DNA of 64,000 bases from Chloroflexota bacterium (GTDB taxonomy: Bacteria; Chloroflexota; Anaerolineae; Aggregatilineales; Aggregatilineaceae). The DNA is taken from positions 1 to 64,000 of the forward strand of contig JAAYCM010000006.1 in NCBI GenBank assembly GCA_012729765.1, read 5' to 3'. Below, piece by piece: positions 1-9,192 of the stretch (its first letter is position 1; each line of letters opens with the position of its first letter). The position numbers and the translations under genes are program-made. The notes under the pieces were generated by a model. That model had not been told where the DNA came from and made no database searches. It saw only the letters and a list, made by a program, of their open reading frames with translations.

Positions 1-94
1 CCAGGCTCAGGTTGCGCACCGCCTCGACGCGCTTTCGTCCGCGCCCGAACGTTTTGCTGAGATTTTCGATATGGATCGCGGGTGCTGTGCTCAT
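1..94 (-). CDS. ABC transporter ATP-binding protein, N-terminal fragment
   Basis: The minus strand opens with ATG at 92-94 and runs off the left edge of the window. About 31 residues are visible. They follow the usual start of an ABC ATPase (IENLSKTFGRGRKRVEAVRNLSL), the region before the Walker A loop. The ATG overlaps the stop of the preceding 206-residue gene (ATGA arrangement), so it belongs to the same operon as the MoxR and ABC genes to its right. Walker motifs lie outside the window, so subfamily and substrate cannot be judged. The family call rests only on the N-terminal strand pattern. Confidence 0.7.
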   Translation of the reverse strand, partial: MSTAPAIHIENLSKTFGRGRKRVEAVRNLSL

Positions 95-710
95 GGCGCC
101 TCGGTCTGGGATACGTTTTCGGGCTGAAGCTCGGACAGCAGCGGCGCGAGCCGGATCGCCAGCAGCACCTGGAACAGCCGGATCACCAGCGCGGCCCGCA
201 ACGCCCCACCCGTGTTCGGATCGCGCACGACGGCCAGCAGCCGGTCGATCAACCCCTGGCGCGCATCAAGAGACAGGTCTGGCTGTGTTTCCGCCGAAAG
301 CTGCCACAGCGCAGCGTAGAGGTGCCAGACCGCCTCGTCGTGCACCGAGCCGAACTCGGTTTCCCAGGCTTTGACGTGCTGAAAGGTCGAGAAGACTTCC
401 AGCGTTTCGGCCAGCCCGCCCACCAGCAGATTGCTGATCGCCTGGGTACGGTCGGCGTGCAGCGAATGCAGCACTTCCTGGAGCGCGATCACGCCCACCG
501 ACCCAGCGGCCAGCGTCGCGGCCAGCAGGCTGTACTGCTTCGAGGTGAGCTTGCTGCGCACACAGTTGAGGTAGCAGTAAAACTGTTGGGCCAACTCGCG
601 CGCCGGTTCGGCGGCGGGCGCATCGGTCGCCAGCAGGTGTGGGTGCAGTCGCCACAGATCGTCCGGCGACGGCTCGCGCAGGACGCGTTGTAACAAATCA
701 TGCATGGTCA

Positions 711-711
<1 letters not shown>
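91..711 (-). CDS. conserved-looking protein of unknown function, 206 aa
   Basis: I do not recognise this protein. It is 206 residues, mostly alpha-helical in appearance and Leu/Ala-rich, without a signal peptide or clear membrane segment, and it looks cytoplasmic. Its start overlaps the stop of the MoxR gene (TGATG), and its stop overlaps the start of the next ABC ATPase (ATGA). It is therefore translationally coupled on both sides and likely works with these neighbours. An internal ATG six bases downstream (at 705) is an alternative start. MoxR genes often sit beside DUF58 or VWA-domain genes; this protein shows no motif of either. Confidence 0.75.
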
Positions 712-1715
<1,004 letters not shown>

Positions 1716-1760
1716 GGTCCCCATCCTTCGCTTGGCAGATACGAGAAGTGCTGCGGCCCA

Positions 1761-2450
1761 TTAGCTGGCCGGGAGCTGCGGAATATTATCGATCACGGTG
1801 TTGCCTTCCTGACTGATGGCAGTGATGAGATTCACCCCCAGGATGCCCGGCTGGGGCACCAGAAAGCCGCCGAGTGAGGGCGTGGTCATCTGGTTGGTGT
1901 TGTCGCTGTAGACGACAGCGATCGCGGCGATGGCCGGGTCTTCGACGCGCCCAAAGACGAGCGTATAGGGTTGGCCGTCGCTGGTCGGGAAGTGCCACAT
2001 CGCCGCCAGTGCCGGGATGCCGGGCTGGTCGCCGCAGACAATCGCGCCGTTGGTCGGCTGGATCACCCCGCTCGCAGCGGAAGTCGCCAGAAAACCGGCG
2101 CATGGCAGCCCGCTGGCGTTGTCATATGAGAAGCCCTGAATCTGGTCGGGGCCGAGCGGCTGATCGTACCAGACGCGCAGATTATTGGCGATCTGGCCCC
2201 GCCCGCTGATAAATCCCTCGACCAGCGACACGGCTGTTCCCTGTTCGGGGGCAACCTGAGCGCCCCCGGCATCCGCCGCGCCGGGATCGAGCGCTGCGGT
2301 GGGCGCGGCAGCGGGCGGTGCGTTTTCGAGTGGTGGAACAGTCACAGTCGGCGGGGCAGCCGTTTCAATCGGCTGGATGCAGCCCGACACCAGCCCGACC
2401 AGCATCAGTGCCAGGGCCATCCCCGCCCACCGGGTTATCCTCCTGTACAC
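1761..2450 (-). CDS. putative lipoprotein, unknown function
   Basis: The 229-residue product begins with an Arg-rich n-region and a hydrophobic stretch ending in a lipobox (LVSGC, Cys24). It should be exported and lipid-anchored. After the Cys comes a Pro/Ala-rich linker to about residue 60, then a globular part that I cannot assign to a family. The start is a GTG with GAAGGG about eight bases upstream. No ATG further inside would keep the signal peptide. It lies in the MoxR/ABC operon between a Gln-rich membrane protein and the MoxR gene, which suggests a role at the cell surface. Confidence 0.75.
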   Translation of the reverse strand: MYRRITRWAGMALALMLVGLVSGCIQPIETAAPPTVTVPPLENAPPAAAPTAALDPGAADAGGAQVAPEQGTAVSLVEGFISGRGQIANNLRVWYDQPLGPDQIQGFSYDNASGLPCAGFLATSAASGVIQPTNGAIVCGDQPGIPALAAMWHFPTSDGQPYTLVFGRVEDPAIAAIAVVYSDNTNQMTTPSLGGFLVPQPGILGVNLITAISQEGNTVIDNIPQLPAS

Positions 2451-2559
2451 GGATACGCTTTCCCTTCGTCATGTGAAAAAACAAGGACATCGCGACGAAC
2501 CGGCTGCCTGCTGCGGCAGGGCCTCTGCCCACACACCCCGTTCCCGGTACGGACAGACA

Positions 2560-4524
2560 CTACGGCTCAAGGGACGAGAAGTAATCGTGAATCACGTCGC
2601 GCTGATCGAGCGGAATACGACCGCTGTCGAGCGCCTCACCGATCGCGTCCCGGTATTCATTGTAGACATTGGTATATGAAAGTCCGGCCTGGCCGCTGGG
2701 ATTGGGGCCGAACTCGCCTTCCTGGATCGGCACACCGCCGGGATCGGTGTTCTCACCGCCCACGTCCAGCACATCGCCGGACGCGCCGCCGATGTTGGCC
2801 GGATCGTATTCCGCCTCATATTCCTGCGGCAGACCGTCGGTGTCCTGAGGCGAGTTTCCGGTCGAGATCGATCCTTCCTGGTCGCCGACCTGCGAGCCTG
2901 AGGTGGTATCCTGCCCCGCGTCGCCTTCGCCTTCCCCAGCACTCAGCGCGCTGGAACCCTGCTGGGCGCTTTGCTGGCCGCCCGGCTGACTCTGCGGCTG
3001 CCCGCTCTGCCCTTCAGCCCCGGATACCTGCTGTGATTGCTGAGCTTCAGCGGCGCTACCACCTTCGCCCTGTTCGCTGCCGGGCTGCGCGTTCGGATTC
3101 TGCTCCGATGCCTGTCCGCCATCACTCTGATCGGATTGGAGCTGCCCCTGCTGATCGGGCTGCTGCTGCTGCTGCGCGCCAGACTGCTGCGGTGCGCCGG
3201 GCGTGCCGCCCGGCTGGGGCTGCCCGGCCTGTGACTGCTGATCGCCGGGCGCGGGCTGCTGGCTCTGCTGCCCGTCATCCTGGAACTGCTCGCCCTGCTC
3301 GCCCTGCTGCGGGCTGACGGATTGATCGCCGGATGGCTGCCCGGCCTCGGCCAGCTCCTGCTGGCCAGACTGCGCCTGCTGCGATAAATCCTGTGCGGAC
3401 TGAGCCAGCGGTGAGTTGTCGAGCTGTTCCTGCTGCTCGTCCATCATCTCCGATGCCTCTTGCAGCGCTTCCTCGGCGGCTTCCAAATCGCCTTCCCGCA
3501 GCGCCTCGGCAGCTTCGCGGAACTTCTCGGCCAGTGCCGGATTGCTCTGTTCCAGCGCTTCGGCGGCGCGCTCCAGGCGCTCGGCCAACGCCTCGCGCGC
3601 CTCGTCCGAAAGCTCTTCCTCGCTCAGATTCTCAGCCAGCTCGCTCGCCGCGTCAGCCGCCTCGCCCAAGTCCGGACGGCGCAACGCCTCGGCCAGATCG
3701 CCGGTCAGGTCCGATCCCATCAGGCGCGAGGCGGCGTCCTGATACGCCTGCCGGTTGTCGGGCAGCATACCATCGGCCAGCGCTTGCAGTTCCTGGCCCG
3801 CTTCGGCCATGGCTGCGACCGCTTCCTGCTGCGAGATAGTGGGTTGCTCCAAAATGTCGCGCGCCGCTTCGAGCGGGTCGGTCAGCGCGTCTTTCTCTTC
3901 GTCGGAGAGCGACGGATCGTTTTCCACATCCTCGATGGCCTGTTCCAGCGCCGCGATCTGCTGATCGATCGCGTTTTGCAGCTCGCGCTCGGCCAACAGC
4001 TTCTCAGCCTGGGGGTTATCGCTGAGCAGCAGCACGGCCAGCACCGCCGCCAGCGCCACCAGCAGCGCCAGCTCGCGCCAGCGCACGCGCAGCGGCAGCC
4101 ACGCCGCCGCATTGACCCGCTGGGCCACCCCGGATGCATCCAACAACTGGCGCTCGGCCAGCCGCTCCGGGAGCGGAATCACGCCGCCGGTCAGCTCCAG
4201 CGCCGTGCTGACCCGCTCGCCCAGCGCGAAACGGCGGTCGAAATAGCGCGCCTGACGCTCGACCGGCTGAGGCCGCAGCCAGATCACGCCCAGCGCGATC
4301 AACGCGGCGCCCAGGATCAGCCCGCCGGCGGCCTGTGCGACCTGCTCCGGCAGCAGCCAGGGCCGCACCCACGCCACCGCCGCGACGATCACAGCCAGCG
4401 CCAGCCCGGCGATCAGGGCACGCGGCAGCCACAGCGCGGTCTGCGCCAGCCGCAGGCGGCGATCCCAACGCCGGACCTGCCGCGTAAGATGGGTGGCGGT
4501 TTGCTCAAGTATGGTCGCGTTCAT
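2560..4524 (-). CDS. membrane protein with coiled-coil and Gln/Ser-rich tail, 654 aa
   Basis: Three hydrophobic segments are visible at about residues 33-52, 64-83 and 150-167. Between the second and third lies a conserved-looking stretch (YFDRRFALGERVSTALEL). Residues 175-375 are Glu/Ala/Leu-rich with heptad character and should form coiled coils. From about 380 to 600 the sequence is low-complexity, dominated by Gln, Ser, Gly and Glu. The layout resembles large DUF4175-like membrane proteins found beside MoxR genes, but this is only a resemblance. The low-complexity tail is probably disordered. A structural or assembly role at the envelope is inferred from context. Confidence 0.7.
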   Translation of the reverse strand: MNATILEQTATHLTRQVRRWDRRLRLAQTALWLPRALIAGLALAVIVAAVAWVRPWLLPEQVAQAAGGLILGAALIALGVIWLRPQPVERQARYFDRRFALGERVSTALELTGGVIPLPERLAERQLLDASGVAQRVNAAAWLPLRVRWRELALLVALAAVLAVLLLSDNPQAEKLLAERELQNAIDQQIAALEQAIEDVENDPSLSDEEKDALTDPLEAARDILEQPTISQQEAVAAMAEAGQELQALADGMLPDNRQAYQDAASRLMGSDLTGDLAEALRRPDLGEAADAASELAENLSEEELSDEAREALAERLERAAEALEQSNPALAEKFREAAEALREGDLEAAEEALQEASEMMDEQQEQLDNSPLAQSAQDLSQQAQSGQQELAEAGQPSGDQSVSPQQGEQGEQFQDDGQQSQQPAPGDQQSQAGQPQPGGTPGAPQQSGAQQQQQPDQQGQLQSDQSDGGQASEQNPNAQPGSEQGEGGSAAEAQQSQQVSGAEGQSGQPQSQPGGQQSAQQGSSALSAGEGEGDAGQDTTSGSQVGDQEGSISTGNSPQDTDGLPQEYEAEYDPANIGGASGDVLDVGGENTDPGGVPIQEGEFGPNPSGQAGLSYTNVYNEYRDAIGEALDSGRIPLDQRDVIHDYFSSLEP

Positions 4525-4573
4525 GATCAGCCGGCCTTTTCTACCGACTCAGGCCCGGCACACGCCGGGCAGG

Positions 4574-5503
4574 TCATTCTTCGATGGCCTGCACCCGCCG
4601 CACCGACAGGATGAAGAACACCACGGTCAGCACCAGGTACAGGATGGTGAACGGTATCCAGGGCGAGATCAGTGTCACCGTCTGCCCGCCGGACAGGGTA
4701 TAGGAGAACGTGCCGATCGTGCGCTGGTCGAGCAGGATATACTGCGTGAGCAGCGCCGTCGCCGCCGGATTGGTGCTCAGCACAAACCCTAGCGCATAGA
4801 GCAGGATCACCTCGGCCTGGGGCGACTGGATACTGCTGAATGACATCCCCAGCACGAGCGCGATGCTGCCCAGAATGATCGGCAGCCCGAACGTGATAAA
4901 GGTGGCGAAGGCATAGGTCAGCACGCTGGCCGAAAGGGAGCGCCGGCTGCGCGACGAGAAGTAGATGCCGATCGTGCTGAACAGCAGCGCGGTCATCACC
5001 AGGATCACGAACGACAGGATCACTTCAGTTTCGGCCACACCGCCAAAGAAAAACGCGATGCTTTGCAGCGGGATCGCGGCCAGCAGCAGCAGAAAGACAT
5101 ACGCCATCGAGGACAGCAGCTTGCCCAGCACCAAAGCGCGCGAGGGCAGCAGCGTTGTCCGCAGCAGATCATAGGTCTGGTGCTCGCGCTCGCCGCTAAT
5201 CGAGCCAGCCGTGAACGCCGGGGCGATAAATGACACGAGCAGCATCTCGATAGCGACGATGCCGCCGAACAGCGTCCGCCCGATCTCGCCCACATTGGCC
5301 TGCCCGCTGGTTCGCGTCGATGATTCGGATACCGCGACATAAATCAGCGAGGCAAACGCGCCCAGCAGGGCCAGGTAGATCGTGAGCACGACGAAGGCGC
5401 GTGCGCCGCGCATCCGGCCTCGCAGTTCTTTAAGCACGACCGGATTATCGAACAGGTGACGGCGCAGGCTGCCGCGCGGGCGGGTGGAGAGTTCAGCCGT
5501 CAT
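4574..5503 (-). CDS. ABC-2 type transporter permease
   Basis: This 309-residue membrane protein has about six hydrophobic segments. Its N-terminal cytoplasmic stretch (NPVVLKELRGRMRGARAF) and the region SGEREHQTYDLLRTT are typical of ABC-2 export permeases. These proteins form the membrane channel for an ATPase subunit, here the adjacent gene at 5547-6506. Spacing between the two is 43 bases on the same strand. Substrate is not evident. Linkage to a large signal-peptide membrane protein recalls GldA/GldF/GldG-like or multidrug/lipid exporters, but neither identity is demonstrated. Confidence 0.88.
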   Translation of the reverse strand: MTAELSTRPRGSLRRHLFDNPVVLKELRGRMRGARAFVVLTIYLALLGAFASLIYVAVSESSTRTSGQANVGEIGRTLFGGIVAIEMLLVSFIAPAFTAGSISGEREHQTYDLLRTTLLPSRALVLGKLLSSMAYVFLLLLAAIPLQSIAFFFGGVAETEVILSFVILVMTALLFSTIGIYFSSRSRRSLSASVLTYAFATFITFGLPIILGSIALVLGMSFSSIQSPQAEVILLYALGFVLSTNPAATALLTQYILLDQRTIGTFSYTLSGGQTVTLISPWIPFTILYLVLTVVFFILSVRRVQAIEE

Positions 5504-5546
5504 CGTGTGCGCTCACTTCCGCCGGGCTGCCCGGCGCTCAATTGGC

Positions 5547-6506
5547 TCACGTCACGATCCCCTTGGTCGCCCGCATAAAGACCGCTTCCAGGTCGCGTGT
5601 TTCTTCCGCAAAATTGACGACCGGCAGGCCGCGGCTGGCGAGCGCCTGAAGCATCGCGCTGATGCCGGTGTCGTCCCCCGTGAACAAGACGCGCAGCCGG
5701 TGCCGCCCGTGCTCGTTGGGCAGGTCCTCGACTGCCGTTACCCCGACGACATGCTGGAGCGCTTCTTTGGCTTCGTCCACCCGGTCGAGCAGCGTGATCG
5801 TGATCTCGCGGGTGGGCATCAACTGCTGGCGGATCTCGCCCACCGTGCCCTGCGCGACCATCTGCCCGCTCTCGATGATGCCCAGGTGCGTACAGATTTC
5901 GGCCACGTCGGCCAGGATGTGCGACGAGAAGAAGATCGTCTTGCCCATACGCGCCATCTCGACCAGCAGCTCGCGGACCTCGATCCGCGCGCGCGGATCA
6001 AGCCCGGAGGCCGGCTCGTCCAGAATCAAGACTTCGGGGTCGTGGGCCAGTGTGCGCGCCAGGCTCAGCCGCTGCTTCATGCCCCGGCTCAGCTTCTCGA
6101 CCATATCGTCGCGGCGGTGCGCCAGATCGACCAGCGCCAGCAGATCGTTGATCAGCGCCGGGCGCTCACGCTCTGGAATCTCATAGCAGGCCGCGAAGAA
6201 ATCGAGGTACTCCCAGACCTTCATATCGTCGTAGACGCCGAAGAAGTCCGGCATATAGCCGATCGCGCGCCGCACCTCACGCGGGTGCTGGACCACCGAG
6301 TATCCGGCGACATAGGCATCGCCCGCGGTCGGGGTGATGAGCGTGGTCAGAATCCGCATGGTGGTTGTTTTGCCCGCACCATTCGGCCCCACAAAACCAT
6401 AGATCGCGCCGCGCGGTACCACCAGTGACAGGTTATCGACGGCAGTCAGCTTGCCATAGCGCTTGACCAACCCGTGGGTTTCGATAATCAACTCGTCAGA
6501 TGCCAT
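5547..6506 (-). CDS. ABC transporter ATP-binding protein
   Basis: The 319-residue ATPase carries Walker A (GPNGAGKTT), the signature loop (LSRGMKQRL), Walker B (VLILDEPASGLDP) and the H-loop histidine (SSHIL). After the roughly 220-residue nucleotide-binding domain there is a C-terminal extension of about 90 residues of the kind seen in ABC-2 exporters of the CcmA/drug-export group. It pairs with the permease at 4574-5503. Nine bases separate it from the upstream gene ending at 6515, so all three are co-transcribed. Confidence 0.93.
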   Translation of the reverse strand: MASDELIIETHGLVKRYGKLTAVDNLSLVVPRGAIYGFVGPNGAGKTTTMRILTTLITPTAGDAYVAGYSVVQHPREVRRAIGYMPDFFGVYDDMKVWEYLDFFAACYEIPERERPALINDLLALVDLAHRRDDMVEKLSRGMKQRLSLARTLAHDPEVLILDEPASGLDPRARIEVRELLVEMARMGKTIFFSSHILADVAEICTHLGIIESGQMVAQGTVGEIRQQLMPTREITITLLDRVDEAKEALQHVVGVTAVEDLPNEHGRHRLRVLFTGDDTGISAMLQALASRGLPVVNFAEETRDLEAVFMRATKGIVT

Positions 6507-6514
6507 CTTGATTC

Positions 6515-9007
6515 CTACCCCGACCCTTCATGACTGTCCAACCGCCCCAGGTAGCCGACCTGCACATAGTCTACCTGATTATACGCGGCGGGGTCCTGAG
6601 TTGTAATCCGCAGTTGGACCGCGTTTTCCGGCCCGATCAGCGCGCCGGGTTCATCGACATGGGTGGTGTCACTGTCCGGGCTGAGCATCACCGGGACCCA
6701 TTCTTGACGCTGCCAGTTCCACAGCTCGAACTGGAGCGACCCAAACCCCCGGAACTTAATCACCAGCTCCTCAACGCTCGCCAGCCGCACGGGCGGCATC
6801 GGCTGGAACAGGAACGCGGCATGCGATCTGCCATTGAAGCGCAGGCTGATCGGCGTGGCTTCAAGCTGCGTATTCGGGTTGTCCGTGTCGGCGACCGTCC
6901 ACGTGGTCATACCGGGCGGAACGCTGATCACAGCGTCATCCGCGCGAACCGTCACCGGCAGGTCAAAGATATAGAGCGTGGTATCCTCTTCGGTCTGCGG
7001 CTTGCCGACCAGCTCGATCGCGTGCATCGGCTGCCGGGTCCAACCGAAGATATACACGCCGGTACCGCGCCCACCGCTGACCTCGGTATCGACCACCAGC
7101 GCACCCAACAGCCGGTAGCGCCGCCGGATTTCCTGCTCACGCGGGTCGATCCCGGTCATCGAGCACGAGAACTCCTCGCCGCGCATCACGTCTGAGATGG
7201 TGAGCGACAGCCCTTCCGGCGAGAAGCACCAGCCCGGCGCCCCAGTGAACTGCCACGGGCTGCCATAGTAGTTGTACCAGTTGAGCGCGTTGCCAAGCGT
7301 CAGCGGCGCGGTGTCCTGCGGCCCCAGCGTGATCTCGAATGAGCGCGTCTCACCGGGGTTGAGTGTGCCCAACAGGCGGCTCTCGCCCTTGACCAGCACC
7401 ACCGCATCCTCAAGTGGGACATCGAGCGTGTTGGTCACACTGCCCTCGACGCGCGGCTGGTGATCTGCGCGCAGGTGCCACACCGCCGCAGCATCGAGTT
7501 GGGGCGCGGGCACGGTCCCATTGGCCGTGAAGCTCGCCACCATCCCGGCATCAATCGGGATCGACTCGGCCACATAGCGCGTGCCCTCGCTGATCACGGT
7601 CGTGACGTCCAGCCCGGTCCCGACATCGGGCAGGGTGCGCAGTGTATAACCGCGCTGCGCCGCCACATCATACGTGCTGCGGCGGGGCGACTGGACTCCA
7701 ACCAGGCTCCAGACCTGGGCCTGCTCGCTCTCCGGCCAGACCTGCACGACCGACAGCCGGTTGACAATCGGCACGTTCCCGCGCAGGTTGAAGCCGACGA
7801 CATAGGCCAGCACACTGAACACAACGATCAGCAGCGGAATAGATACCCAGGCCCATTCGCGCCGGTTGAGGCGCTTGAGCACGAGATAGTTGAGTGGGCC
7901 GACCAGCACGATATAGACCGCCAGGAAGCCGCACATCTGCAAGAAGGTTGGCAGCGCCGTATTGTTAAAGGTCAGCGTCGCCTGCTGCGCGATCGGCCAG
8001 CTGCTAAAGCCCCGGAGCCAGCTCGGCTGCTGCCCGACACTGCTGATCAGCGTATACCACAACTGCTCCTGGGCATCCCACGAGCGCAGCGGCTCGGCGT
8101 TGGGATCGACCGCCAAGAAATCTACCGACCCCGCACCGTATGATCCGCGCACGACCAGCGGCAGGTCGTCCACCATGACCAACGCCTGCGCCGCTTCGGC
8201 AGGGGTGGTGCGCGTCAGCGTGGTTTCCAGGTCCAGATCGTCGCTCGCGGTGCCCAGATAGCCGGCCAGCGGCCCCAGCGATTCGACCGGCACGGTGCCT
8301 TGCAGGGCTGCCGGCAGCAGATCGACCAGACCGGCGGTTGTGCGCTGCCACGGGTCGCCGCCAGTGACGATCAGATGGCCGCCGGCGAGCACCCAGCTCT
8401 CAAGTGCCGCGATCTGCTCGGCCCCCAGCGTTGCCGTGTTTACGTCGTGGAACATCAGCACGTCCAGCCCGGCCAGCGCGTCGGCCAGCGGCGGGATGTC
8501 TTCGATCTGCCAGTTGGCCTGATAAGCGTTCGTCGTGCCGGGCGTGCGGGCGGTGAGATCGATCGCGCCGTAGGGCGAATCGGTCACAACGGCGTAAATC
8601 ATGTCGCCCCGATTTACCATGCGGATCTCGACGGTCGTCTGCTCGATCAAGTCGCCGTCGTCGTCGGTGACTTCCACCTGCAACTGCTGCGTGTAGCCTT
8701 CCAGCGAGACGTACAGGAAGATCTGCTTGCGTGCCCCCTGGGGGAGATCAAGCGGTGTGCGGTAGGTGGTGTCGGCCAGGCCGCTCATACCGCCCACGCG
8801 CACTCGCACGGTTCCATTAAGGTTGCCGCCGCTGTTGCTAACCGTTACCTGGATCGGCGTCCACTGGCCATAGCGGAAGTAACCGTTGTACCCGGCCTGG
8901 GCGGCGAGGTTAAGCTCCGGCGCGTCCTGGTATGGTGGGCCAAACGCCGCCAATCCCGGCAGCGCCAGCGACAGAAATACGAGCAGTACAATCAATCGGC
9001 GTTTCAC
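6515..9007 (-). CDS. large exported membrane protein, GATase-like fold suspected
   Basis: The 830-residue product has a cleavable signal peptide (about residues 1-20), an extracytoplasmic N-terminal domain rich in beta strands, and two membrane segments at about 352-374 and 385-405. A long beta-rich C-terminal part follows. Residues 170-310 contain short motifs (VLMFHDVNT, GGHLIVTGGDPW) reminiscent of the class I glutamine-amidotransferase-like domain seen in GldG/DUF4350-type partners of ABC-2 exporters, with no obvious catalytic Cys-His pair. It is the first gene of the minus-strand operon. A weak promoter may lie at 9090-9120 (TTGAGT, 19 bases, TACTAT). Confidence 0.7.
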   Translation of the reverse strand: MKRRLIVLLVFLSLALPGLAAFGPPYQDAPELNLAAQAGYNGYFRYGQWTPIQVTVSNSGGNLNGTVRVRVGGMSGLADTTYRTPLDLPQGARKQIFLYVSLEGYTQQLQVEVTDDDGDLIEQTTVEIRMVNRGDMIYAVVTDSPYGAIDLTARTPGTTNAYQANWQIEDIPPLADALAGLDVLMFHDVNTATLGAEQIAALESWVLAGGHLIVTGGDPWQRTTAGLVDLLPAALQGTVPVESLGPLAGYLGTASDDLDLETTLTRTTPAEAAQALVMVDDLPLVVRGSYGAGSVDFLAVDPNAEPLRSWDAQEQLWYTLISSVGQQPSWLRGFSSWPIAQQATLTFNNTALPTFLQMCGFLAVYIVLVGPLNYLVLKRLNRREWAWVSIPLLIVVFSVLAYVVGFNLRGNVPIVNRLSVVQVWPESEQAQVWSLVGVQSPRRSTYDVAAQRGYTLRTLPDVGTGLDVTTVISEGTRYVAESIPIDAGMVASFTANGTVPAPQLDAAAVWHLRADHQPRVEGSVTNTLDVPLEDAVVLVKGESRLLGTLNPGETRSFEITLGPQDTAPLTLGNALNWYNYYGSPWQFTGAPGWCFSPEGLSLTISDVMRGEEFSCSMTGIDPREQEIRRRYRLLGALVVDTEVSGGRGTGVYIFGWTRQPMHAIELVGKPQTEEDTTLYIFDLPVTVRADDAVISVPPGMTTWTVADTDNPNTQLEATPISLRFNGRSHAAFLFQPMPPVRLASVEELVIKFRGFGSLQFELWNWQRQEWVPVMLSPDSDTTHVDEPGALIGPENAVQLRITTQDPAAYNQVDYVQVGYLGRLDSHEGSG

Positions 9008-9192
9008 AATACTTCGCGTGTGCTCCTGCCAGTATCCAAGACTCTACCTGTAGACGGTCGGGCAGCCCCACCGGTTCCGCCTCCATCTAATAGTACGCGG
9101 ACACCCCGGCTTTTACTCAATCAGTCAGCCATCACATTTTAACACGGGGCGAGTCACCGCTACAATGCCCCGGTCGTACCCGTGATCCGCGC

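Noticed and set aside
2943..3278. Repeated CAG/CTG-rich stretch as a possible microsatellite or CRISPR-like repeat
   Set aside because: It is the codon pattern of the Gln/Ser-rich low-complexity tail of the 654-residue protein; there are no regular spacers.
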